DNA of 6,920 bases from Moraxellaceae bacterium UBA2032 (lineage in GTDB: Bacteria > Pseudomonadota > Gammaproteobacteria > Pseudomonadales > Moraxellaceae): the NCBI GenBank assembly GCA_002333125.1, contig DDBM01000087.1, positions 504 through 7,423 on the forward strand, in the 5' to 3' direction. The number at the start of each line of letters is the position of its first letter. Position 1 is the first letter of the stretch. Positions 1-5,441 of the stretch are shown in pieces. The position numbers and the translations under genes are program-made. Under the pieces are notes generated by a model that was given only the letters and a program-made list of their open reading frames with translations, was not told the origin of the DNA and ran no database searches.

Positions 1-383
1 GTAAAGAAGCCAAAGATCATGGCGAAGGTGGTAATTTAGTGGGCGCAGCCTTACAAGGAAAGCGTGTATTGATTATTGATGATGTGATTACCGCAGGCAC
101 TGCCATTAGAGAAGTATTAGCAATTATTGAGGCACAAGGTGCAACAGCCGCAGGTATTGTTGTCGCCTTAGATAGACAAGAGCGTGGGGTAACGGGCGAG
201 CTTTCTGCCATTCAAGAAATCGTACAGCAGCATCATATTCCTGTGGTTTCTATTATTAAATTAGATTTAATTGTGGAGTATTTACGTGAGCAGGGCGGCC
301 ATGATGAGTTGGTGCAGGCTATGTCGGGTTATCGAGCTAAATATGGTGCACGTGGCCAAGACGAATGGGCAGAGGGCATGTAA
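1..383 (+). CDS. pyrE: Orotate phosphoribosyltransferase, C-terminal part (5' truncated by window)
   Basis: This enzyme transfers phosphoribose from PRPP to orotate, giving OMP, in cytosolic pyrimidine synthesis. The frame is open from the first base. The first full codon is at 3, leaving 126 residues of a protein that is usually about 213 aa. The opening residues [10 protein letters not shown] are the conserved catalytic lysine loop of this family. The PRPP-binding motif [13 protein letters not shown] follows at 66-104, and LDRQERG with SAIQE matches the enterobacterial protein further on. The GTG at 39 is an internal valine codon, not the start. The tail after the last conserved helix (…[17 protein letters not shown]) is slightly longer than in E. 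coli. The stop TAA (381-383) shares its last base with the ATG of gshB, so the two genes are very likely co-transcribed and translationally coupled. Identity is close to certain; only the N-terminal half is missing. Confidence 0.96.
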   Translation, partial: KEAKDHGEGGNLVGAALQGKRVLIIDDVITAGTAIREVLAIIEAQGATAAGIVVALDRQERGVTGELSAIQEIVQQHHIPVVSIIKLDLIVEYLREQGGHDELVQAMSGYRAKYGARGQDEWAEGM

Positions 384-1333
384 TGACCATTAAATTATTG
401 ATTGTGATGGATGATATTCGTCATATCAACATCAAAAAAGACTCTAGTATTGCGATGTTGTGGGCGGCGGCGCGTCGTGGTTATGAGCTGTATTATGCAC
501 AACAAGACGACTTGTTTATTCAAGATGGTCAAGCCTATGGACAGCTTAAACCGTTGCAAGTTTTTGAAGATTATCAATTTTGGCATACGCTAGGTGAAGC
601 AAAAACTATCGCATTAGCCAATATGAATGTGATTTTAATGCGTAAAGACCCACCGTTTGATATGCGTTTTATTTATAGCACCTATATTTTAGAACGTGCC
701 GAACAAGAAGGCGTGTTAGTGGTTAATAAGCCGCAATCTTTGCGCGATTGTAACGAAAAACTGTTTGCAACACAGTTTGCTCACTGTATGACTCCTACCT
801 TAGTTAGCAGTCAAATGAGCCTAATTAGGGGGTTTATTACCCAACATAAAGATGTGATTGTTAAGCCCTTAGATGGTATGGGTGGAACAGGTATTTTTAG
901 GTTACAACATGACGGTTTAAACATTGGTGCAACCCTCGAAACACTCACTCAAAATGGCACGTTGCCCATTATGGCGCAGCGTTATATTCCAGAAATAATC
1001 AAAGGCGATAAGCGTATTTTGGTGATTGATGGCCAAGCTGTACCTTACTGTTTGGCGCGTATTCCACCAGAGGGCGAAACCCGTGGTAATTTGGCCGCAG
1101 GCGGTAGCGGTGTGCCGCAGTTGTTGAATTTGCACGATTATTGGTTAGTGAGTCAAGTGAGCGCGGAGCTAAAAAAACGCGGTCTGTTATTTGTGGGCTT
1201 AGATGTGATTGGTAATTATATTACCGAAATTAACGTCACTAGCCCAACGTGTATCAGAGAGATTGATGCGCGTTTTAATTTTGGTATTGCCGACAGGTTA
1301 ATGACTGTGATAGAAAACAAACTAAAGGCATGA
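383..1333 (+). CDS. gshB: Glutathione synthetase (ATP-grasp)
   Basis: GshB joins gamma-glutamylcysteine and glycine with ATP, the second step of cytosolic glutathione synthesis. Starting at ATG 383 gives 316 aa. An in-frame ATG at 365 would add MGRGHV, but the conserved N-terminus is MxIKLxIVMD, and 383 forms a TAATG overlap with the pyrE stop and has AGAGGG upstream. Conserved blocks are DDIRHINIKKDSS near the N-terminus, VILMRKDPPFD, the stretch TYILERAEQEG, VNKPQSLRDCNEKLF, the ATP-grasp glycine loop KPLDGMGGTGIF, PYCLARIPPEGETRGNLAAGG, and INVTSPTCIREI near the end, which carries the metal and substrate residues. All expected motifs are intact. No separate promoter is visible, so expression probably depends on the pyrE transcript. 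In many gammaproteobacteria gshB lies next to yqgE and ruvX; here those two genes sit about 1.5 kb downstream. Confidence 0.97.
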   Translation: MTIKLLIVMDDIRHINIKKDSSIAMLWAAARRGYELYYAQQDDLFIQDGQAYGQLKPLQVFEDYQFWHTLGEAKTIALANMNVILMRKDPPFDMRFIYSTYILERAEQEGVLVVNKPQSLRDCNEKLFATQFAHCMTPTLVSSQMSLIRGFITQHKDVIVKPLDGMGGTGIFRLQHDGLNIGATLETLTQNGTLPIMAQRYIPEIIKGDKRILVIDGQAVPYCLARIPPEGETRGNLAAGGSGVPQLLNLHDYWLVSQVSAELKKRGLLFVGLDVIGNYITEINVTSPTCIREIDARFNFGIADRLMTVIENKLKA

Positions 1334-1364
1334 TTTTTGTATGGCTATTTGTTGGTGCTACAAA

Positions 1365-1379
1365 GCGACAAATTGTCGC
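1365..1379. promoter_or_regulatory. Candidate RegA/PrrA/RoxR-type redox regulator site
   Basis: The 15-mer GCGACAAATTGTCGC is a perfect inverted repeat (7-bp arms, one central base). It fits the GCGNC-N5-GNCGC architecture known for the RegA/PrrA/RegR/RoxR family of redox response regulators, which control respiratory and cytochrome genes. Its centre (1372) is about 42-43 bp upstream of the start point predicted from the TATAAT box at 1403-1408, a position typical of activators that contact RNA polymerase at the -35 region. No good -35 hexamer lies at normal spacing, which also favours an activated promoter. I see no other copy in the window. No U-tract follows, so it is not a terminator of gshB. 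The regulator itself is not in the window, so the assignment is inference. Confidence 0.5.
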
Positions 1380-1402
1380 ATAGGCAACAGTTAATAACGG
1401 CT

Positions 1403-1408
1403 TATAAT
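1403..1408 (+). promoter_or_regulatory. -10 box of the cytochrome c5 promoter
   Basis: A consensus TATAAT lies 80 nt before the cytochrome start codon. The -35 position (about 1380-1385) has no recognisable hexamer; TTGTCG at 1373-1378 is 24 bp away, too far for normal use. The predicted start point near 1415 gives a leader of about 75 nt that contains the hairpin at 1432-1470. The pairing of a strong -10, no -35 and a palindrome centred near -42 is what an activator-dependent promoter looks like. Confidence 0.45.
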
Positions 1409-1431
1409 CAAGACGAAAACTTTTAAAACTC

Positions 1432-1470
1432 AGGACTTACGCATTTTATCGAAATAACCGCATAAGTCCT
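1432..1470 (+). repeat. Inverted repeat / leader hairpin upstream of the cytochrome ribosome binding site
   Basis: AGGACTTA (1432-1439) and TAAGTCCT (1463-1470) are perfect 8-bp arms. After one mismatch (C1440/A1462) the pairing continues for 2 bp, leaving a loop of about 17 nt. The structure ends 5 nt before the GGAG ribosome binding site (1476-1479) and lies inside the predicted leader mRNA. It may be a regulatory or stabilising stem. It may also be the remnant of a small mobile element, because the arms read as two copies of AGGACTTAyGC in opposite orientation. The sequence alone does not decide between these. Confidence 0.5.
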
Positions 1471-1488
1471 AAATTGGAGTGATACGCA

Positions 1489-1800
1489 ATGAAAAAGACA
1501 ATGTTAGTGCTTGCCAGTGTGGGTGTTTTTGCGAGCCAAGCCAGTTTTGCGGCTGCTGAACGTACAGGTGAGGCGGTGTTTAAGGCATCATGCAATATGT
1601 GTCATGGTGCAGGTATCGCAGGTGCGCCAAAATTTGGCGATAAAGCGGCATGGAAAGCGCGTATTGCTCAGGGAATGCCTACCTTATATACCAATGCTTT
1701 AAAAGGTATTCGTGCAATGCCAGCTAAAGGCACTTGTGCAACCTGTACCGATAAAGAAATTAAAAACGCGGTTGATTATATGGTAAGTAAAGCTAAGTAG
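1489..1800 (+). CDS. Periplasmic cytochrome c5 family protein
   Basis: This is a small class I c-type cytochrome that should carry electrons in the periplasm, probably between a quinol-oxidising complex and a terminal oxidase or reductase. It has 103 aa. A Sec signal peptide with a KK start and hydrophobic core ends around ASFA (residues 18-21), followed by AAERTG. The single haem motif CNMCH is at 35-39 (Cys35 and Cys38 covalent, His39 axial), and Met77 in RAMPAKG is the expected second axial ligand. The pair Cys83/Cys86 in GTCATC fits the extra disulfide that marks the c5 subgroup, as does the ending DKEIKNAVDYMVSKAK. ATG 1489 is preceded by GGAG at a spacing of 9 nt. The gene is monocistronic: it has its own promoter region and a strong terminator. 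Its exact partner cannot be told from sequence. Confidence 0.92.
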   Translation: MKKTMLVLASVGVFASQASFAAAERTGEAVFKASCNMCHGAGIAGAPKFGDKAAWKARIAQGMPTLYTNALKGIRAMPAKGTCATCTDKEIKNAVDYMVSKAK

Positions 1801-1806
1801 TTTGTG

Positions 1807-1828
1807 TGGGTTGAGGTACAAAACCCAC
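1807..1828. repeat. Short palindromic repeat, copy 1
   Basis: A 22-bp unit (TGGGTT, a spacer containing GAGGTAC, then AACCCAC) lies just after the cytochrome stop codon. With G1806 it forms a 7-bp stem, GTGGGTT/AACCCAC, around a 9-nt loop. It matches the unit at 1888-1909 at 21 of 22 positions; the only difference is G1813 against A1894. Short GGGTT…AACCC palindromes of this kind are common as dispersed intergenic repeats in bacteria, but I cannot count copies outside the window. Confidence 0.6.
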
Positions 1829-1846
1829 AAATCAATCAAATTTTTT

Positions 1847-1874
1847 AGCCCGCATTATCATGCGGGTTATTTTT
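1847..1874 (+). terminator. Rho-independent terminator of the cytochrome c5 gene
   Basis: CCCGCAT (1849-1855) and ATGCGGG (1860-1866) form a perfect 7-bp GC-rich stem around the 4-nt loop TATC. It can extend at the base by a G-U and an A-U pair, and it is followed by the T-rich run TTATTTTT. It lies 46 nt after the cytochrome stop. The T-run is only on the plus-strand side, so it should not serve as a terminator for the convergent dehydrogenase gene. Confidence 0.9.
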
Positions 1875-1887
1875 GGGAGCGGTAGGA

Positions 1888-1909
1888 TGGGTTAAGGTAC
1901 AAAACCCAC
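1888..1909. repeat. Short palindromic repeat, copy 2
   Basis: This is the second copy of the 22-bp unit, 81 bp after the first, with the terminator hairpin between them. Its stem is TGGGTT/AACCCA (1888-1893 with 1903-1908). It is preceded by GGTAGGA, which copy 1 lacks. Same orientation as copy 1. The remainder, up to the dehydrogenase stop at 1970, has no recognisable gene or minus-strand terminator. Confidence 0.6.
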
Positions 1910-1969
1910 GACACTTAAATGTTAATAGTGAGTTTCCTTCGTCAACCGCACGCTACAGCACTTAACTTT

Positions 1970-2743
1970 TTACCTTCCCATCACCTTACTTACCGCCCAC
2001 GTCATGGTTTTACGCGGCACCAAACGGTTAATCATCGGTAAAGGTTTGTTCATTAAACCTGTTACCACCACAGTTTTGCCATTGTTTAAGGCTTTGTAGG
2101 CTTCTTCGGCCACCATTAACGGGCTTTCTGCCATTTTGTCTAGCAAACTACCTTTGGTATTTGCCACAGTATGAAAGCCTGTTGCTGTCGAGCCGGGGCA
2201 AACCGCTGTGACTAATATGCCACGACCACGTACTTCTTCGGCTAAGGCTTCGGTAAAAGATAATACATAGGCTTTAGTGGCCGCATAAACCGCAAAATAA
2301 GGGCAAGCCTGAAAAGCTACTGCCGAAGCAATATTCATAATGCGGCCATGTCCACGCTCTAACATTATAGGTAATGCCATGTGAGTTAATTCGGTGAGCG
2401 CAACCATGTTTAATTGCATCATGCCCGATGTTTTAGCGGCATCTGCTTTAGCAAAAGGCGCACTAATCCCAAAACCTGCATTATTAATTAAGGTATCGAC
2501 CGTTAATTTTAGGTTAGCAATTTCATTCATTAATGCCGCAGCAGCGCCTGCCTGTTCTAAATCTTGAACAATCACGTGTACTTTTATGCCATGTTTACTG
2601 TTAAGTTCTTTGGCAAGAGCATCTAGTTTGTCTTTACTGCGTGCAACTAACACTAAGGCTTGTTGTTCGGGGGCAAATAAATGGGCAAGGGCTTCGCCTA
2701 TACCACCCGATGCGCCTGTAATTACTGTGGCTAGGGTTGTCAT
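1970..2743 (-). CDS. Short-chain dehydrogenase/reductase (classical SDR)
   Basis: This is an NAD(P)-dependent oxidoreductase with a single Rossmann domain of 257 aa; the substrate is unknown. The cofactor motif TGASGGIG is at 9-16, NNAG at 87-90, and the catalytic tetrad is Asn112, Ser140, Tyr153 and Lys157 (YAATK), with PG at 183-184 after the active site. Arg35 just after the second strand (VARSKDK) suggests NADPH preference. I chose ATG 2743 because AAGAGA lies 9 nt upstream and MTTLATVITGASG is the usual SDR N-terminus. An upstream ATG at 2791 would add 16 unconserved residues. The C-terminal part, with KPLPMINRLVPRKTM, resembles the YqjQ/DltE-like SDR group that acts on lipids or ketones, but this is not diagnostic. 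The gene stands alone between the cytochrome gene and the divergent yqgE. Confidence 0.92.
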   Translation of the reverse strand: MTTLATVITGASGGIGEALAHLFAPEQQALVLVARSKDKLDALAKELNSKHGIKVHVIVQDLEQAGAAAALMNEIANLKLTVDTLINNAGFGISAPFAKADAAKTSGMMQLNMVALTELTHMALPIMLERGHGRIMNIASAVAFQACPYFAVYAATKAYVLSFTEALAEEVRGRGILVTAVCPGSTATGFHTVANTKGSLLDKMAESPLMVAEEAYKALNNGKTVVVTGLMNKPLPMINRLVPRKTMTWAVSKVMGR

Positions 2744-2761
2744 AGTGTTATATCTCTTAAA

Positions 2762-2791
2762 AATAAAGCTCGAACTTAAAGCACTGTTCAA
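2762..2791 (-). promoter_or_regulatory. Possible promoter of the SDR gene
   Basis: On the minus strand TTGAAC (2786-2791) and TTTATT (2762-2767) are separated by 18 bp, which would start transcription about 10 nt before the ATG at 2743. That is close, and overlaps the AAGAGA ribosome binding site region, so the call is weak. An alternative is TTGACG (2797-2802) with TTAAGT (2774-2779) at 17 bp. The region is AT-rich and chance matches are expected. Confidence 0.25.
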
Positions 2792-2823
2792 CCTTTCGTC
2801 AATGACTTCGTAAACTTAATCTG

Positions 2824-2851
2824 TTGTAGTAAAAAATCCTTGCCTTATTAA
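2824..2851 (+). promoter_or_regulatory. Possible promoter of yqgE-ruvX
   Basis: TTGTAG (2824-2829) and TATTAA (2846-2851) are separated by 16 bp in the 134-nt gap between the divergent SDR and yqgE genes. The implied start near 2858 leaves a leader of about 20 nt. Each hexamer is an imperfect match, so this is a candidate only; some promoter must exist here because the upstream gene faces the other way. Confidence 0.3.
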
Positions 2852-2877
2852 GCATTGACCCCAATACTCAAACTATT

Positions 2878-3447
2878 ATGACATTACAAAATACCAATTT
2901 TACGCATCACTGCCTAATTGCCATGCCCGACATGGAAGATACCCGTTTTTCGGAAGCTGTCACCTATATTGTGAAGCATGACGAAGAGGGTGCGGTAGGT
3001 TTAGTGATTAACAAACCACTTGATTTATCTTTAACCAAATTGTTAGAGGAAATTCGCTTGCCTATGCTAAAGCCCTTAGCAGACCCCGAAATGCCCGTTT
3101 TATTTGGTGGGCCAGTGAGTAGCGAAGCTGGTTTTGTACTTCATAAAGACAAAGGCGAATGGAACTCCAGTTTAGAAGTCGAAGGCGGCTTATGTGTTAC
3201 TAGCTCGCGTGATATTTTAGATGCTATTTCGCAAGGTAAAGGGCCGCGTGAGTATTTAGTGGTTTTGGGTTATGCAGGGTGGTCAGCAGGTCAGCTCGAA
3301 AAAGAAATGGCCGATAACGCATGGCTCATGTGTCCTGCCGATGAAAACCTACTCTTTGAATTACCCTATGAAGGCCGTTGGCAAGCAGCAGCCCACAAAA
3401 TTGGGGTCGATTTACACTTATTAACCAGTCAGGTTGGTCATGCTTGA
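2878..3447 (+). CDS. yqgE: YqgE/AlgH family protein (UPF0301)
   Basis: This is a conserved cytosolic protein of 189 aa whose biochemical role is unsettled. In Pseudomonas the homologue AlgH was linked to alginate regulation. Family features are all present: HHCLIAMPDMED at 10-21, GAVGLVINKP at 38-47, PVLFGGPV at 73-80, and GYAGWSAGQLEKE at 131-143 near the C-terminal third, followed by a conserved Trp at 149. The ATG at 2878 fits the family N-terminus, and no other in-frame start codon lies close upstream. There is no convincing Shine-Dalgarno sequence before it (…CAAACTATT-ATG), which is odd for a conserved gene. The 3' end overlaps ruvX by 8 nt, the usual yqgE-ruvX pairing in gammaproteobacteria, so the two are probably translated together. 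Confidence 0.94.
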   Translation: MTLQNTNFTHHCLIAMPDMEDTRFSEAVTYIVKHDEEGAVGLVINKPLDLSLTKLLEEIRLPMLKPLADPEMPVLFGGPVSSEAGFVLHKDKGEWNSSLEVEGGLCVTSSRDILDAISQGKGPREYLVVLGYAGWSAGQLEKEMADNAWLMCPADENLLFELPYEGRWQAAAHKIGVDLHLLTSQVGHA

Positions 3448-3880
3448 CCAAATACACACCGTATTAGGCTTTGACTTTGGCACCAAAAAAACAGGCGTAG
3501 CAACAGGTCAGCGTATTACCGCCACCGCTGCACCGCTTGCCCCAATAGCCATGCGTGATGGTATTCCCGATTGGCAAATCATCGAACGCTTACTTAACCA
3601 ATGGCAGCCTCACGCGGTATTGGTGGGTTTACCACTCAATATGGACGATTCTGAGTCGGATATTTGTTATTTAGCGCGTAAGTTTGCGCGGCGCATCGAA
3701 GGCCGTTTTAAAGTCAAAGTCTTAATGGTGGACGAGCGTTTAACCAGTCGTGCCGCGCGTGAATTGCTCACCGAAATTGGCGATAGACGCAAAGGTAAAT
3801 TACCCTCGTTAGACTCAACCGCCGCCGTGTTAATGGTCGAAGGTTGGTTGGCTCAACCCGATAGCGGTCTTATGCCTTAA
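3440..3880 (+). CDS. ruvX: Holliday junction resolvase-like / pre-16S rRNA nuclease YqgF
   Basis: This is an RNase H-fold nuclease of the YqgF/RuvX family, implicated in 16S rRNA 5'-end maturation and proposed as an alternative Holliday-junction resolvase. It has 146 aa. FDFGTKKTGVA (11-21) carries the first catalytic Asp (Asp12). GQRITATA, PDWQIIERLLNQWQP and VGLPLNMD (62-69) follow. VDERLTS at 97-103 and DSTAAVLM from Asp125 supply the remaining acidic residues. I prefer ATG 3440 over the in-frame TTG at 3434, since it gives a standard N-terminus and an 8-nt overlap with the yqgE stop (TGA 3445-3447), with AGG a few bases upstream. No terminator hairpin is evident before the mod promoter. 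Confidence 0.95.
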   Translation: MLDQIHTVLGFDFGTKKTGVATGQRITATAAPLAPIAMRDGIPDWQIIERLLNQWQPHAVLVGLPLNMDDSESDICYLARKFARRIEGRFKVKVLMVDERLTSRAARELLTEIGDRRKGKLPSLDSTAAVLMVEGWLAQPDSGLMP

Positions 3881-3912
3881 CCTGTAATAATTATCCTATC
3901 CTTTGGGCTAGT

Positions 3913-3940
3913 TTGTGTTTGATATATTTTGTTATAGTAT
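3913..3940 (+). promoter_or_regulatory. Possible modA promoter
   Basis: TTGTGT (3913-3918) and TAGTAT (3935-3940) are 16 bp apart; the overlapping TATAGT at 3933-3938 is an alternative -10. The start point would fall near 3945-3947, inside the 28-bp palindrome that begins at 3940. A repressor bound there would block initiation directly. The hexamers are imperfect. Confidence 0.35.
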
Positions 3941-3967
3941 TCGATATGTTCAATTGTATATATCGAA
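3940..3967. promoter_or_regulatory. Candidate ModE operator (Mo-box) before modAB
   Basis: The 28-bp segment has perfect 8-bp outer arms, TTCGATAT and ATATCGAA. It can be laid out as TTCG-A-TATGTT-CAATTG-TATATA-T-CGAA, the same spacing as the known ModE site ATCG-N-TATATA-N6-TATATA-N-CGAT. The right TATATA half matches fully and the left at 4 of 6. ModE with bound molybdate represses mod operons in several proteobacteria. The site overlaps the predicted transcription start and its right arm runs into the GAAAGG ribosome binding site of modA (3965-3970), a good place for repression. No modE gene is in the window. Confidence 0.6.
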
Positions 3968-3976
3968 AGGTGCAAG

Positions 3977-4741
3977 ATGCGTGTGTTATGGCTAATCATG
4001 CTTTTTTTGTTAGGTATAGCGCGAGTCAATGCCGATACCTTGTATATCGCTGCCGCCTCTAATTTGGTTTATTGTTTAGAAGCACTTAATACACAATTTA
4101 CCCAACAAAACCCTCAACTAAACCTTAAAGTAGTCACTGGCTCATCGGGTAATTTATTTGCTCAAATTCAACAAAATGCGCCTTTTGAGGTGTTTTTATC
4201 TGCCGATGTACTGCACCCACAACAACTAGTACAACAGCAACAAGCAGACGCTAACAGTTTGGCGATTTATAGCAAAGGTCAAATAGCCTTATGGACAAAT
4301 AATCCTACTATAGACCTAAAAAAAGGCTTATCGGTGTTGTTGCAACCCAATATCAAACGTATTGCCATTGCCAATCCGCAACACGCACCTTATGGCCAAG
4401 CCGCGCAAGCCGCTTTACAAAAGCAACAACTTTGGCAGCCAATACAAAGCAAATTAGTGTTAGGCGAAAACATTTCGCAAACCTTACAGTTTGTACAAAC
4501 AGGTAATGCCGAGGTAGGAGTTGTTGCATTGTCTTTATTACGCGCCCCAGCATTAGCAGGGCAGGGGCAATATTGGCTAATTCCACAACATTTATACCCA
4601 CCGCTAGAGCAAGCGATGGTCGTTACCAAACGCGGCCAAGCTAACCCGTGGGCGTATCGTTATTTACAGTTTTTACAATCACCTAGCGCACAAGCTATTT
4701 TTAGTGACTATGGCTTTTTGTTACCTGCTAAGTCCACATAA
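3977..4741 (+). CDS. modA: Molybdate ABC transporter, periplasmic binding protein
   Basis: This periplasmic protein binds molybdate (and tungstate) and delivers it to the ModB permease. It has 254 aa. A Sec signal peptide, MRVLWLIMLFLLGIARVNA, precedes the mature start at about residue 20. Family motifs are AAASNL at 25-30 and TGSSGNLFAQIQQNAPFEVF over 54-73 with LSAD, which together hold the oxyanion-binding serines (Ser28, Ser57). IANPQHAPYGQAA at 131-143 and GENISQTLQFVQTGNAEVGVVALS from 163 follow. ATG 3977 has GAAAGG 6 nt upstream. Glutamine is frequent, including QQQQ at 86-89. The TAA stop shares its last base with the modB start. Ligand specificity for molybdate over tungstate or another oxyanion rests on the family and on the Mo-box-like site upstream. 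Confidence 0.92.
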   Translation: MRVLWLIMLFLLGIARVNADTLYIAAASNLVYCLEALNTQFTQQNPQLNLKVVTGSSGNLFAQIQQNAPFEVFLSADVLHPQQLVQQQQADANSLAIYSKGQIALWTNNPTIDLKKGLSVLLQPNIKRIAIANPQHAPYGQAAQAALQKQQLWQPIQSKLVLGENISQTLQFVQTGNAEVGVVALSLLRAPALAGQGQYWLIPQHLYPPLEQAMVVTKRGQANPWAYRYLQFLQSPSAQAIFSDYGFLLPAKST

Positions 4742-5436
4742 TGCAAATTACTGCCGAGTTGTTTTATGCCTTATGGCTCACCATTAAATTGGCTTTTGTG
4801 TCAACGTTGGTGCTATTGCTTATTTGTGTGCCATTAGCGCATTGGGTAAATAATACCCGCTCCAAATGGGGCGTTGTGGTTGAGCTATTAGTCACTTTGC
4901 CGATTGTGTTGCCGCCCACCGTAATTGGCTTTTATTTGCTGTTATTGTTTTCGCCACAATATGTGTTAGGTCAAACGTGGTTATATGTGTTTGATAGCAG
5001 CTTGGTGTTCTCGTTTACAGGTTTGGTTGCTGGCTCGGTCATTTATAGCCTACCTTTTGCCTTGCAACCGATTCAAACCGCGTTTAAGCAAGTGGACGAT
5101 ACCTTATTAGAGGCCGCGACTGCCTTAGGAGCAACGCCTAAACAAGTGTTTTGGACGGTGATTGTGCCTACAGCGCGTTATGGTATTTTGAGTGGAGCGT
5201 TGTTAAGTTTTGCACATACCATGGGTGAATTTGGCGTGGTGTTAATGTTGGGCGGTAGTATTCCACACGAAACCAAAGTCGCCTCGATTGCTTTGTATGA
5301 TGAGGTGCAAAAACTTAATTATGTGGTGGCGCATCAGTTTGCGTTGTTGTTATTGGTGTTGTCGGCATTGATGTTGGCGTTAATTATTGGATTACAGCGC
5401 GTTAAGGCACAAAAACCGCGTATTAGGTTGTTTTAG
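4741..5436 (+). CDS. modB: Molybdate ABC transporter, inner-membrane permease
   Basis: ModB forms the membrane channel of the molybdate importer. It has 231 aa and about five hydrophobic segments, with clear ones near 10-32, 45-70, 88-110, 146-170 and 198-218. The ModB block VTLPIVLPPTVIGFY is at 51-65. The cytoplasmic EAA loop EAATALGATPKQVFWTVIVP (124-143) docks the ATPase. MGEFGVVLMLGGSIPHETKV at 161-180 and IALYDEVQ are typical of the family. Translation is coupled to modA by TAATG. The usual third gene, modC for the ATPase, does not follow: 5 nt after the stop begins the convergent antitoxin gene. The EAA loop is intact, so the permease should work with an ATPase encoded elsewhere. Confidence 0.94.
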   Translation: MQITAELFYALWLTIKLAFVSTLVLLLICVPLAHWVNNTRSKWGVVVELLVTLPIVLPPTVIGFYLLLLFSPQYVLGQTWLYVFDSSLVFSFTGLVAGSVIYSLPFALQPIQTAFKQVDDTLLEAATALGATPKQVFWTVIVPTARYGILSGALLSFAHTMGEFGVVLMLGGSIPHETKVASIALYDEVQKLNYVVAHQFALLLLVLSALMLALIIGLQRVKAQKPRIRLF

Positions 5437-5441
5437 AGGCT

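Noticed and set aside
365..382. Upstream ATG for gshB
   Set aside because: It adds unconserved MGRGHV; ATG 383 gives the family N-terminus and overlaps the pyrE stop.
39..383. pyrE as a short gene starting at GTG 39
   Set aside because: The frame is open from base 3 and the upstream residues are the conserved [10 protein letters not shown] loop, so 39 is internal.
395..586. Minus-strand open frame inside gshB
   Set aside because: It is a shadow of a strongly conserved plus-strand gene, with no binding site and no recognisable domain.
1511..1702. Second plus-strand frame inside the cytochrome gene
   Set aside because: It is out of frame with an unmistakable haem protein and has no coding signature.
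2744..2791. 16-residue N-terminal extension of the SDR
   Set aside because: It precedes the normal SDR N-terminus, while AAGAGA sits properly before ATG 2743; it may also overlap the promoter.
4353..4629. Minus-strand open frames inside modA
   Set aside because: They are antisense shadows; ModA motifs are continuous on the plus strand and the antisense peptides resemble nothing.
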